A DNA stretch of 5,036 bases from an uncultured Eubacteriales bacterium (GCA_905199135.1 CAJKFC010000111.1:1-5036); one strand, 5' to 3'. Numbered from the stretch's first letter, positions 1 to 5,036 are shown. The notes: a model not told the origin generated them from the letters alone. Translations and numbers: made by a program.

Positions 1-1215
1 TGTGTGGACGGGATGGAAAAGGGTATAAGGCTTGCTCTCATCGATGACCTCGTCGTGGAGAGTGAGCAGGTCGCCTATGGCTACGCCGGTTTCATTGTCA
101 AAGAAGCGGTAGAGCTGCTTGAAGCAGGGTGTTGTGACCTTTTCTACATTTTCGGATATTTTTATCTTGGGCACAAGTTCGCCGTTTTTGCCCTCGGCTG
201 CCACAAGCTTATAGACTCCGCCGAAAACGGGCTCGCTTCTCGAAACTATCATGCGTTCGCCTATTCCGAAGGTGTCTATGCAGGCGCCTTGGTTGATGAG
301 GCCGCTGATGAGAAATTCATCGAGGGCGTTGGAAGCGACAATTTTTGCGTCCTCAAGTCCTGCCTCGTCGAGAATCTGGCGCATTTTCTTTGTCAGATAG
401 GCCATATCGCCCGAGTCGAGTCTGACTCCTTTGAGTCTCTGACCCATGGGCTCCAAAATCTCCTTGGCTATTCTCACGGCGTTGGGCATACCGGATTTAA
501 GAACATTATAGGTGTCGACAAGCAGTATGCAGTTGTCGGGATAGGCGAGGGCATAGGCCTTGAAGGCCTCGTATTCGCTGTCGAACATCTGCACCCAGCT
601 GTGAGCCATTGTGCCTGCGGCGCGAACTCCGAAGTCGATGTCGGCCTTTACACAGGCTGTGCCTGCGGCGCCGCCTATATACGCGGCTCTGGCGCCCAAA
701 ACAGCTCCGCTGGGACCCTGGGCTCTTCTCGAGCCGAACTCAAGAACGGCTCTGCCCTTGGCGGCCCTCACCATTCTGTTTGCCTTAGTGGCTATGAGGC
801 ATTGGTGATTTATTGTCAGAAGACACATGGTCTCTATGAACTGGGCCTGTATTGCGGGGCCTTTTACCACCACTATCGGTTCGCCGGGAAAAACGGGAGT
901 GCCCTCTCTTACCGCCCATACATCACATTCAAATTTGAAGTTTCTGAGATATTCCAAGAACTCGGGAGCAAAGCATTTTTTGCTTTCGAGATATTCTATG
1001 TCTTCGGGGGAAAAGGAGAGGTTTTTGAGATAGTCAACAAACTGTTCGACACCTGCCATTATGGCAAAGCCGCCGTCGTCGGGAACTTTTCTGAAAAACA
1101 TATCAAAGACCGATATCTTGTTTCCCATGCCGTTTTTGAGATATCCGTTGGCCATGGTAAATTCATAGAAGTCGGTCAGCATAGTATAGTTGTCGGTTTT
1201 GGTTAGGGGTTTCAT
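1..1215 (-). CDS. pncB: Nicotinate phosphoribosyltransferase, C-terminus cut by left edge
   Basis: Cytosolic enzyme of NAD salvage (Preiss-Handler route): it joins nicotinate and PRPP to give nicotinate mononucleotide, coupled to ATP hydrolysis. 405 codons are present and open at the window edge; relatives are usually about 480-490 residues, so roughly 80 are missing. Visible family marks: TDNYTMLTDFYEFTMANGY at residues 7-25, EFGSRRAQGP at 159-168, GTMAHSWVQMF at 201-211, where His205 matches the phosphorylated histidine of the family, DTYNV at 234-238, VRLDSGD at 264-270, ASNALDE at 295-301 and the FGIGERM phosphate-binding loop at 316-322. The ATG at 1215 is preceded by AGAGGA (1228-1223) with a 7-base spacer, and the conserved N-terminal block begins at once, so the start is secure. 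It is transcribed away from the deacetylase gene. Ile ATA and Arg AGA are common, as in the deacetylase. Identification is by recalled family motifs, not by a search. Confidence 0.95.
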   Translation of the reverse strand, partial: MKPLTKTDNYTMLTDFYEFTMANGYLKNGMGNKISVFDMFFRKVPDDGGFAIMAGVEQFVDYLKNLSFSPEDIEYLESKKCFAPEFLEYLRNFKFECDVWAVREGTPVFPGEPIVVVKGPAIQAQFIETMCLLTINHQCLIATKANRMVRAAKGRAVLEFGSRRAQGPSGAVLGARAAYIGGAAGTACVKADIDFGVRAAGTMAHSWVQMFDSEYEAFKAYALAYPDNCILLVDTYNVLKSGMPNAVRIAKEILEPMGQRLKGVRLDSGDMAYLTKKMRQILDEAGLEDAKIVASNALDEFLISGLINQGACIDTFGIGERMIVSRSEPVFGGVYKLVAAEGKNGELVPKIKISENVEKVTTPCFKQLYRFFDNETGVAIGDLLTLHDEVIDESKPYTLFHPVHT

Positions 1216-1263
1216 ATTTGTATCCTCTGTGTTATAATAAAGTAAAGACTTGAGCTTAATGCA

Positions 1264-1292
1264 ATTCTACACTATAAAACATAAAAAAGCAA
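1264..1292 (-). promoter_or_regulatory. Candidate promoter of pncB
   Basis: On the minus strand, TTGCTT (1292-1287) lies 17 bases before TAGAAT (1269-1264), which is preceded by TG-rich sequence. The -10 matches consensus at five of six positions, the -35 at only three. It would give a leader of about 40 bases. A second weak option is TATTAT at 1239-1234. The region is very A/T rich, so chance matches are likely. Confidence 0.35.
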
Positions 1293-1306
1293 ATATTGTG
1301 CAATAA

Positions 1307-1333
1307 TTAACAAACAAGTGAAATTTATATAAT
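1307..1333 (+). promoter_or_regulatory. Candidate promoter of the deacetylase gene
   Basis: A perfect TATAAT at 1328-1333 follows TTAACA at 1307-1312 with a short 15-base spacer. The start point would be near 1340, giving a leader of about 65 bases. A later pair, TTGAGT (1362-1367) and TATAAA (1386-1391), would start transcription inside the ribosome site, so it is less likely. Confidence 0.4.
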
Positions 1334-1394
1334 AAATTGAAAAATGAAACTTTTTGCCGATTTGAGTCGTCTAAAAAGCAAGTACTATAAAATT

Positions 1395-1399
1395 GGAGG
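1395..1399 (+). promoter_or_regulatory. Ribosome binding site that fixes the deacetylase start
   Basis: GGAGG lies 5 bases before the ATG at 1405. An in-frame TTG at 1393 overlaps this site and could not use it, so the ATG is the start. Confidence 0.85.
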
Positions 1400-1404
1400 C
1401 TATT

Positions 1405-2406
1405 ATGAGATCTTCCGGAAGATACCAGAGAAGAAGAAGTACAAAAAGTAAAATAATCAACGCCGTGGCCGTTATAGCCATCGTAAGCGCTGTTGCCGCA
1501 GGCGGAAAAATTATTTGGGACGGCATGCATGACAAGAAAGATATAACCATGCAGAACGGCAAGGATATAGAGACAGATGTCAAGATACCTTCGACAGAGG
1601 GAGAGATCACAGAGGGCAGCGAGGCGGAAACCGAGAGTACATCTGATATCCCCACTCCGTCGGTGGATATAAATGAGCCCGAGGCCTATGAGGATATATC
1701 CAAAAATATAGACCTTTCGGGGCTTACGGGATATCAGGCTCAGTACCCCGGTCTTTATGCCGAAAAACAGGAGGTAATACCCGTTGAGTCGAAGACGGTC
1801 TATCTGACCTTTGACGACGGCCCCAGCAAGAATACGGCAGCCGTTTTAGACGCCCTCGACAGATGCGGCGTCAAAGCCACATTTTTTGTGGTTACCGGCG
1901 GTAAGAGCGACGAGCTGGTGGAGGAAAACCTCAAGGCGGTGGCAGAGAGAGGACACAACATAGGCATACACACCTATTCCCACAAGTATGACGAGATATA
2001 CCAAAGCGTAGATACATTCCTTGAGGATATAGACAAGGTCAACCGCAAGGTGTATGAGATCACCGGAAAGAGATGCAGTGTGTACCGTTTTCCGGGCGGA
2101 AGCAAGAACAGCTACAACAAGGCTGTAAGAGACGACATAAAGGCTGAGATGGAGAGAAGAGGATTTACCGCCTTTGACTGGAACTCCAGCACTCAGGACG
2201 CCGAAGGCAAAAAATTCACTGCCGATCAGCTGGCCGACAATGCCATATCCACTTTCTATGACAGAAAGAGAGTAGTGGTGCTGGCTCATGACGGCTCCGG
2301 TCAAAAAGTGACGCCGGATTCGATTGAAAAAATAGTGAACTATGCCAAGGAAAACGGCTATACCTTCGGAGTTTTGGACAACAGCTGCGGAGAGCTGGTA
2401 TTTTAG
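1405..2406 (+). CDS. Membrane-anchored polysaccharide deacetylase (NodB domain)
   Basis: A carbohydrate esterase family 4 enzyme of 333 residues. It removes acetyl groups from N-acetylated sugars, here most likely peptidoglycan GlcNAc or MurNAc outside the membrane, which typically gives lysozyme resistance. Order of parts: a basic cytoplasmic tail with RRR at 9-11; one hydrophobic segment at about 17-34 acting as an uncleaved anchor; an acidic, Ser/Thr/Glu-rich linker at about 41-105; then the NodB domain at about 130-333. All five motifs are present: TFDDGP at 135-140 (Asp137 catalytic base, Asp138 metal), HTYSH at 189-193 (His189 and His193 metal ligands), RFPGG at 228-232, FDWN at 257-260, and LAHDG at 293-297 with His295 as the catalytic acid. 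It should therefore be active with a divalent metal. It stands alone and ends at a strong terminator. Arg is AGA in 13 of 15 cases and Ile is ATA in 16 of 24. The exact substrate cannot be read from the sequence; chitooligosaccharide or another glycan remains possible. Confidence 0.93.
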   Translation: MRSSGRYQRRRSTKSKIINAVAVIAIVSAVAAGGKIIWDGMHDKKDITMQNGKDIETDVKIPSTEGEITEGSEAETESTSDIPTPSVDINEPEAYEDISKNIDLSGLTGYQAQYPGLYAEKQEVIPVESKTVYLTFDDGPSKNTAAVLDALDRCGVKATFFVVTGGKSDELVEENLKAVAERGHNIGIHTYSHKYDEIYQSVDTFLEDIDKVNRKVYEITGKRCSVYRFPGGSKNSYNKAVRDDIKAEMERRGFTAFDWNSSTQDAEGKKFTADQLADNAISTFYDRKRVVVLAHDGSGQKVTPDSIEKIVNYAKENGYTFGVLDNSCGELVF

Positions 2407-2414
2407 AACAAAAT

Positions 2415-2446
2415 AAAAAACGGACAGGAAACTGTCCGTTTTTTTT
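2415..2446. terminator. Bidirectional intrinsic terminator
   Basis: A perfect 7-bp stem, CGGACAG (2421-2427) and CTGTCCG (2432-2438), with a GAAA loop, is preceded by six A and followed by eight T. The stem lengthens through A-T pairs on the plus strand. Read either way it is a hairpin followed by a U-tract. It sits between two convergent genes, 8 bases after the deacetylase stop and 11 bases beyond the pduL stop, and should end both transcripts. Confidence 0.93.
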
Positions 2447-2457
2447 ATTTTAAATAC

Positions 2458-3027
2458 TTATTTTACGATCTCGCCGTAAACTTCGCCGAAGCAGCAGCCC
2501 GCGTTGCACTCGTCTGTGTCGATGTGCATAGCTGTCTTAAAGTTCTCGGAAACGCGGATAACTACATCGCCGAAGACTATGTCACGGCCGTTGCCTGCGT
2601 CTACCTTTACGCTTACGATCTCTTTTTCCTTTACGCCTGCAGCCTCAGCGTCGGCAGGTGTCATGTGGATGTGTCTCTTTGCTGCGATAACGCCGCACTC
2701 GAGCTCAACTTCGCCGCAGGGGCCGACGAGCTTGCAGGCGCCGGAGCCCTCGATGTCGCCCGACTCACGGACGGGAGCTGTAAGACCCATGGAGCGAGCC
2801 TCTGTCAGAGAGATCTCGATCTGAGTAGCCTTGCGGCAGGGGCCGAGAATGCTGGCGTTCATGCTGGATTTGGGGCCGACGATGGTGACCTTTTCGGCAG
2901 CTGCAAACTGACCGGGCTGGGAAAGCTCTTTTTTAACTGTGAGAGAAGCACCTTTGCCGAAGAGTATTTCGAGATGCTCCTGTGTGACATGGACATGGCG
3001 GGCAGATGTTTCAACAAGTACCTTCAT
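2458..3027 (-). CDS. pduL: Phosphate propanoyltransferase, PduL family (phosphotransacylase)
   Basis: Moves an acyl group between CoA and phosphate (propanoyl-CoA or acetyl-CoA plus phosphate to acyl phosphate plus CoA). With an acyl kinase this gives ATP by substrate-level phosphorylation. The family is unrelated in fold to Pta and binds zinc with paired His-x-His motifs. At 189 residues it is full length. It shows two similar halves: SARHVHVT at 8-15 (His11, His13) and AKRHIHMTPADAEAAG at 116-131 (His119, His121). AMHIDTDECNA at 166-176 (His168) is near the end. The conserved core starts by residue 8, so there is no N-terminal encapsulation peptide as in microcompartment versions; a cytosolic role in acetate or propionate fermentation is inferred. 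AAGGAG (3040-3035) lies 7 bases before the ATG, securing the start. Codons differ from the deacetylase gene: Ile is mostly ATC and only one of seven Arg is AGA, which suggests high expression. The true acyl substrate cannot be told apart from sequence. Confidence 0.93.
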   Translation of the reverse strand: MKVLVETSARHVHVTQEHLEILFGKGASLTVKKELSQPGQFAAAEKVTIVGPKSSMNASILGPCRKATQIEISLTEARSMGLTAPVRESGDIEGSGACKLVGPCGEVELECGVIAAKRHIHMTPADAEAAGVKEKEIVSVKVDAGNGRDIVFGDVVIRVSENFKTAMHIDTDECNAGCCFGEVYGEIVK

Positions 3028-3063
3028 AATAATTCTCCTTATATAATGTAAATAAGATTTTCA

Positions 3064-3077
3064 CTGTTTCAAAACAG
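3064..3077. repeat. Inverted repeat in the pduL leader, possible operator
   Basis: CTGTTT-CA-AAACAG is a perfect 6-bp inverted repeat with a 2-base centre. It lies about 37 bases before the pduL start, between the proposed promoter and the ribosome site. With so short a loop it suits a dimeric protein on DNA better than an RNA hairpin. I do not recognise it as a Rex, CcpA or LexA site. Confidence 0.45.
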
Positions 3078-3103
3078 CCTGACGCTGCTTTATCCACAAC
3101 AAT

Positions 3104-3132
3104 AATTTAGCATAAAAAGGATTTTAAATCAA
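3104..3132 (-). promoter_or_regulatory. Candidate promoter of pduL
   Basis: On the minus strand TTGATT (3132-3127) is followed after 17 bases by TAAATT (3109-3104), which carries an extended TGC just before it. Each hexamer matches consensus at four of six positions. The start would be near 3097, giving a leader of about 70 bases that contains the inverted repeat at 3064-3077. A closer A/T-rich match near 3045-3055 would start inside the ribosome site, so I rank it lower. Confidence 0.45.
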
Positions 3133-3144
3133 GACTATTCGACT

Positions 3145-3163
3145 AAAATATACAAAAATATAC
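3145..3163. repeat. Direct repeat with 10-bp period between two divergent promoters
   Basis: AAAATATAC occurs at 3145-3153 and again at 3155-3163, so the two copies face the same side of the helix. The pair is 20 bases upstream of the regulator's -35 box and 13 bases upstream of the pduL -35 box. It could be an activator or repressor site shared by both genes, or an A-rich UP element. Confidence 0.4.
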
Positions 3164-3182
3164 GGAAAGTTTTAAAAAGCAC

Positions 3183-3211
3183 TTTACAAGAGCCGAAGTT
3201 TGTATTATAAT
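3183..3211 (+). promoter_or_regulatory. Strong sigma-A promoter of the XRE regulator gene
   Basis: TTTACA (3183-3188), a 17-base spacer and a perfect TATAAT (3206-3211). This is a near-consensus vegetative promoter. The start is expected near 3218, giving a leader of about 27 bases. Confidence 0.8.
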
Positions 3212-3214
3212 GTG

Positions 3215-3227
3215 AAATGAATCATTT
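3215..3227. promoter_or_regulatory. Palindrome over the regulator's transcription start, probable operator
   Basis: AAATGA-A-TCATTT is a perfect 13-bp inverted repeat centred on one base. It begins 4 bases after the -10 box and covers the expected start point. A bound repressor here would block polymerase, which fits autorepression by the downstream helix-turn-helix protein. The link to that protein is inferred from position only. Confidence 0.5.
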
Positions 3228-3244
3228 TGTAGCGGAGGCAAAAA

Positions 3245-3901
3245 ATGCAGGTCGATTTTGCAAGCAGACTGTCCCTTTTGAGACAGGAAAAAAAGCTGAG
3301 CCAGCGTAAAGTCGCCCAAAGTCTGGGAGTTTCTCAGGCTCTTTTGTCGCACTATGAAAACGGAGTCCGTGAGCCGGGATTGGAATTTGTCGTAAAAGCC
3401 AGCAGATTTTACGGCGTGTCCTGTGATTATCTTTTGGGAAACGCCATAAGCCGCGACGGTATGGGCATAAATCCCGACACCCTTGTCGACATGTCCGAGC
3501 AGAAGGACAATGTGGTCAGGGGCAGTGTTTTTGTCATGCTCAATAAAAAACTTATTATAAATTCAGTGTCCCTTATTTTGGACATATTGAGCAAATGCGG
3601 AAACAAAGAGCTGTCGGGCGAGGTGTGCAGCTATCTGTCGACAGGCGTGTACAAGGCATTCAGAATGATCTACCGCTGTGATAAGGGAAACAATCAAAAG
3701 GAATTTCCCATAGATGATTCGGTTTTTTCCGAGATGTGCGACATCGAGATGAAGAAAAACGAGCTGACAGTGAAGAATATGGCTTCCGAAGGGGTGGAGA
3801 TCCCCATATCTCTTGCCGAGATTTCAAAGGAGCATACGGCTCTGGCGCCTTCACTTTTGTCGCTGCTTCACAACACTTCAGAAAAACTTTCAAAAAAATA
3901 A
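3245..3901 (+). CDS. XRE-family transcriptional regulator
   Basis: A 218-residue protein with an N-terminal Cro/C1-type helix-turn-helix at about 7-63. Visible marks are RLSLLRQEKKLSQRKVAQSLGVSQALLSHYENGVREP at 8-44 followed by the typical YGVSCDYLLG at 56-65. The remaining part, about 72-218, matches no domain I recognise. It has a hydrophobic helical stretch near 102-118, scattered Cys at 118, 128, 145 and 165, and no membrane segment or signal peptide. It may serve for dimerisation or ligand sensing, but that is unproven. GGAGG (3234-3238) lies 6 bases before the ATG, and a strong promoter sits just upstream. It is divergent from pduL with a 217-base shared control region, so it may regulate itself and perhaps pduL. 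No hairpin terminator follows: its stop codon already lies in the A-tracts of the downstream promoter array. Confidence 0.88.
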   Translation: MQVDFASRLSLLRQEKKLSQRKVAQSLGVSQALLSHYENGVREPGLEFVVKASRFYGVSCDYLLGNAISRDGMGINPDTLVDMSEQKDNVVRGSVFVMLNKKLIINSVSLILDILSKCGNKELSGEVCSYLSTGVYKAFRMIYRCDKGNNQKEFPIDDSVFSEMCDIEMKKNELTVKNMASEGVEIPISLAEISKEHTALAPSLLSLLHNTSEKLSKK

Positions 3902-3910
3902 AAAAAGCGG

Positions 3911-3939
3911 TTGACAAACGGAAAAGAGTATGATATACT
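3911..3939 (+). promoter_or_regulatory. Tandem promoter P1, rRNA type
   Basis: Perfect TTGACA (3911-3916), 17-base spacer, TATACT (3934-3939), with an extended -10 TGA directly before it. Runs of seven A (3892-3898 and 3901-3907 area) lie upstream like an UP element. The early transcript would begin with AAGCAGTCG at 3944-3952. Confidence 0.85.
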
Positions 3940-3986
3940 AATCAAGCAGTCGAGGCTGAAACGCTTATGAGAAGATAAAAAAAGTG

Positions 3987-4015
3987 TTGACAAGCTTTTG
4001 AGTGTGTGATAACAT
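3987..4015 (+). promoter_or_regulatory. Tandem promoter P2, rRNA type
   Basis: Perfect TTGACA (3987-3992), 17-base spacer, TAACAT (4010-4015), again with TGA before the -10 and an A-tract at 3977-3983. The early transcript AAGCTGTCG (4020-4028) matches that of P1 in eight of nine bases and at the same distance from the -10 box. Confidence 0.8.
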
Positions 4016-4022
4016 ATTAAAG

Positions 4023-4061
4023 CTGTCGCATGAAAGCGAAACAGAGTTGAAACAAACAACT
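4023..4061 (+). other. Two small hairpins in the P2 leader
   Basis: CTGTCGC (4023-4029) can pair with GCG-AA-ACAG (4036-4044), leaving a 2-base bulge and a 6-base loop. AGTTG (4045-4049) can then pair with CAACT (4057-4061) around a 7-base A-rich loop. Their place right after the P2 start resembles processed leaders of clostridial rRNA operons. There is no T-tract after them, so they are not terminators. No clear boxA antitermination sequence is seen. Confidence 0.4.
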
Positions 4062-4080
4062 TAAAAAAATAAAAAAGTTG

Positions 4081-4109
4081 TTGACAAAGCCTTGAACGTG
4101 TGATATGAT
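4081..4109 (+). promoter_or_regulatory. Tandem promoter P3, directly upstream of the acyltransferase
   Basis: Perfect TTGACA (4081-4086), 17-base spacer, TATGAT (4104-4109), TGA before the -10, and A-tracts at 4064-4069 and 4071-4076. The start is expected near 4116, about 27 bases before the acyltransferase ATG, so this promoter should drive that gene directly. Confidence 0.85.
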
Positions 4110-4142
4110 ATAAAAGTTGGATAAAGAAGAGGTGTGCAGCAA

Positions 4143-5036
4143 ATGGTTTTTTCAAATTTGATTTTTCTGTATTTGTTTTTGCCGGCAAATATTTTACTTT
4201 ACTATATCACCAAAAATCCCGCTTGGAGAAACGGCGTTCTGATTGTATTTTCGCTGTTTTTTTACGCATGGGGGGAACCGGTATGGGTTACGCTTTTGAT
4301 CTTCAGTGCTACCATTGATTATTTTCATGGGCGCATTTGTGAAAGATATGCAGGGCACTGGCAGGCAAAAGCGGCGCTGGTTTCTTCGTTGGTTTTGAAT
4401 TTGGGGCTGCTGGGCGTTTTTAAATACAGCGGCATGCTGGTGGAGAGCGTAAATAGCCTGACCGGCCTTTCCCTGCCGGTTCCGGCTTTTTCCCTGCCGA
4501 TTGGTATTTCTTTTTACACTTTTCAGACGATTTCCTATGTGATTGACGTATATCGGGGGCAGGCCCGGGCACAGCGGTCCTACTGGCGCTTTTTTATGTA
4601 TGTTTCCATGTATCCGCAGTTGGTGGCAGGACCCATTGTCCGGTACACGGAGGTAGCGGCCCAGATCCAAGAGCGGCAGACCAGCCGAGCGGATTTTATA
4701 GGTGGGATTTCCCGTTTTTGCACCGGTCTGGGCAAGAAAGTGCTCATTGCAAACCTGGCAGGGGACTTTGCCTCTCAGTATTTGGATGGAGACTTGGCGG
4801 CGTTAAGCACGGCTGGCGCCTGGTTTGGCCTTTTGATGTTTACGATCCAGATTTATTTCGATTTTTCCGGTTATTCCGATATGGCGATTGGTCTGGCGCG
4901 GCTGTTTGGATTCCATTATGCGGAAAATTTCAATTACCCGTATATTTCTCGCTCCGCTACCGAGTTCTGGCGCAGATGGCATATTTCCCTGGGCAGCTTT
5001 TTCCGGGATTACGTTTATATTCCCATGGGCGGCAAT
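4143..5036 (+). CDS. MBOAT family O-acyltransferase (AlgI/DltB-like), C-terminus cut by right edge
   Basis: An integral membrane enzyme that passes an acyl group, often acetyl, to an extracellular polymer such as exopolysaccharide or a wall glycan. 298 codons are present; relatives run to about 450-500 residues. Family marks: a hydrophobic N-terminus SNLIFLYLFLPANILLYY at 4-21; LPIGISFYTFQTISYVIDVYRG at 118-139; YPQLVAGPIVRY at 157-168; FDFSGYSDMAIGLARLFGF at 239-257; and the block from NFNYPY (262-267) through FWRRWHISLGSFFRDYVYIPMGGN (275-298). The invariant catalytic histidine of the family normally follows this block, so it is outside the window. The ATG at 4143 has GAGGTG (4129-4134) 8 bases upstream; an in-frame GTG at 4134 overlaps that site and is unlikely. 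Codon use differs from the deacetylase: Ile ATT 17 of 22 and ATA once, Arg CGG or CGC 11 of 16 and AGA three. This suggests transfer or an assembly join. The substrate is unknown, and the usual SGNH-type partner would lie downstream. Confidence 0.92.
   Translation, partial: MVFSNLIFLYLFLPANILLYYITKNPAWRNGVLIVFSLFFYAWGEPVWVTLLIFSATIDYFHGRICERYAGHWQAKAALVSSLVLNLGLLGVFKYSGMLVESVNSLTGLSLPVPAFSLPIGISFYTFQTISYVIDVYRGQARAQRSYWRFFMYVSMYPQLVAGPIVRYTEVAAQIQERQTSRADFIGGISRFCTGLGKKVLIANLAGDFASQYLDGDLAALSTAGAWFGLLMFTIQIYFDFSGYSDMAIGLARLFGFHYAENFNYPYISRSATEFWRRWHISLGSFFRDYVYIPMGGN

Noticed and set aside
4..1206. A 400-codon open frame on the plus strand opposite pncB
   Set aside because: The minus strand encodes a clear nicotinate phosphoribosyltransferase over the whole stretch. 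The plus-strand frame has no recognisable domain and no ribosome site, and stays open because of the codon bias of pncB.
1350..1378. CTTTTT and AAAAAG arms in the deacetylase leader as a riboswitch or attenuator
   Set aside because: Only a weak A-U stem with an imperfect inner CGA/TCG pairing forms, and it is not followed by a T-tract. No known riboswitch core is visible.
1393..1404. TTG start four codons upstream of the deacetylase ATG
   Set aside because: The TTG overlaps the GGAGG ribosome site, which is correctly spaced only for the ATG at 1405.
2524..3051. A 175-codon plus-strand open frame opposite pduL
   Set aside because: It mirrors the PduL coding sequence, has no ribosome site and resembles no family. 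PduL motifs on the minus strand explain the region.
3902..4142. CRISPR array or transposon end in the repeated promoter region
   Set aside because: The repeats are explained by promoter elements, the units are unequal (76 and 94 bases) and only partly alike, and there are no terminal inverted repeats or spacers.
3868..4188. A 106-codon minus-strand open frame opposite the promoter array
   Set aside because: It spans the end of the regulator gene, all three promoters and the acyltransferase start. Its composition is that of reversed A-tracts, with no supporting start signal.
4194..4670. A 158-codon minus-strand open frame opposite the acyltransferase
   Set aside because: The plus strand carries an uninterrupted MBOAT protein with family motifs throughout; the reverse frame has no recognisable features.
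4110..5036. Start of a 16S rRNA gene after the tandem promoters
   Set aside because: No conserved 16S 5' sequence appears; the stretch is an open protein-coding frame with clear MBOAT motifs.

Overview
The window looks like chromosome from an anaerobic, low-to-medium GC member of the Bacillota, most likely class Clostridia. Strong AGGAGG-type ribosome sites, sigma-A promoters with A-tracts, heavy AGA/ATA codon use in ordinary genes and a PduL-type phosphotransacylase all point that way. Family or genus cannot be named from this sequence.

Layout. (1) 1-1215, minus strand: the N-terminal 405 residues of nicotinate phosphoribosyltransferase (pncB, NAD salvage); the C-terminus lies beyond the left edge. 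(2) 1216-1404: a divergent intergenic region with weak candidate promoters for pncB and for the next gene. (3) 1405-2406, plus strand: a membrane-anchored polysaccharide (probably peptidoglycan) deacetylase with all five NodB motifs. (4) 2415-2446: a strong bidirectional terminator between convergent genes. (5) 2458-3027, minus strand: a complete phosphate propanoyltransferase (PduL family) without an encapsulation peptide and with codon use typical of high expression. (6) 3028-3244: a second divergent control region, holding a pduL promoter, a near-consensus promoter for the next gene and three small symmetric or repeated sites. (7) 3245-3901, plus strand: an XRE-family regulator with an N-terminal helix-turn-helix and an unrecognised C-terminal region. 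(8) 3902-4142: three tandem, very strong, mutually similar promoters of the kind that drive rRNA operons. (9) 4143-5036, plus strand: the first 298 residues of an MBOAT (AlgI/DltB-like) membrane O-acyltransferase, cut by the right edge.

Most genes are single transcription units with unrelated housekeeping roles: cofactor salvage, wall modification, acyl-CoA to acyl-phosphate conversion, and regulation. The regulator probably represses itself through a palindrome over its own start site. It may also influence the divergent pduL gene, but that is inference.

The most unusual spot is the right third. An rRNA-type triple promoter array leads not into 16S rRNA but, within about 27 bases of the last expected transcription start, into an acyltransferase gene. 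That gene's codon use (ATT for Ile, CGG/CGC for Arg) differs sharply from the deacetylase upstream (ATA, AGA). This is either a real rearrangement or insertion at an rRNA promoter region, giving a foreign surface-modification gene an extreme promoter, or an assembly join at a repeated rRNA leader. The sequence alone does not decide. I see no CRISPR array, insertion sequence, tRNA or rRNA gene, and no clear evidence of a wholly new system.
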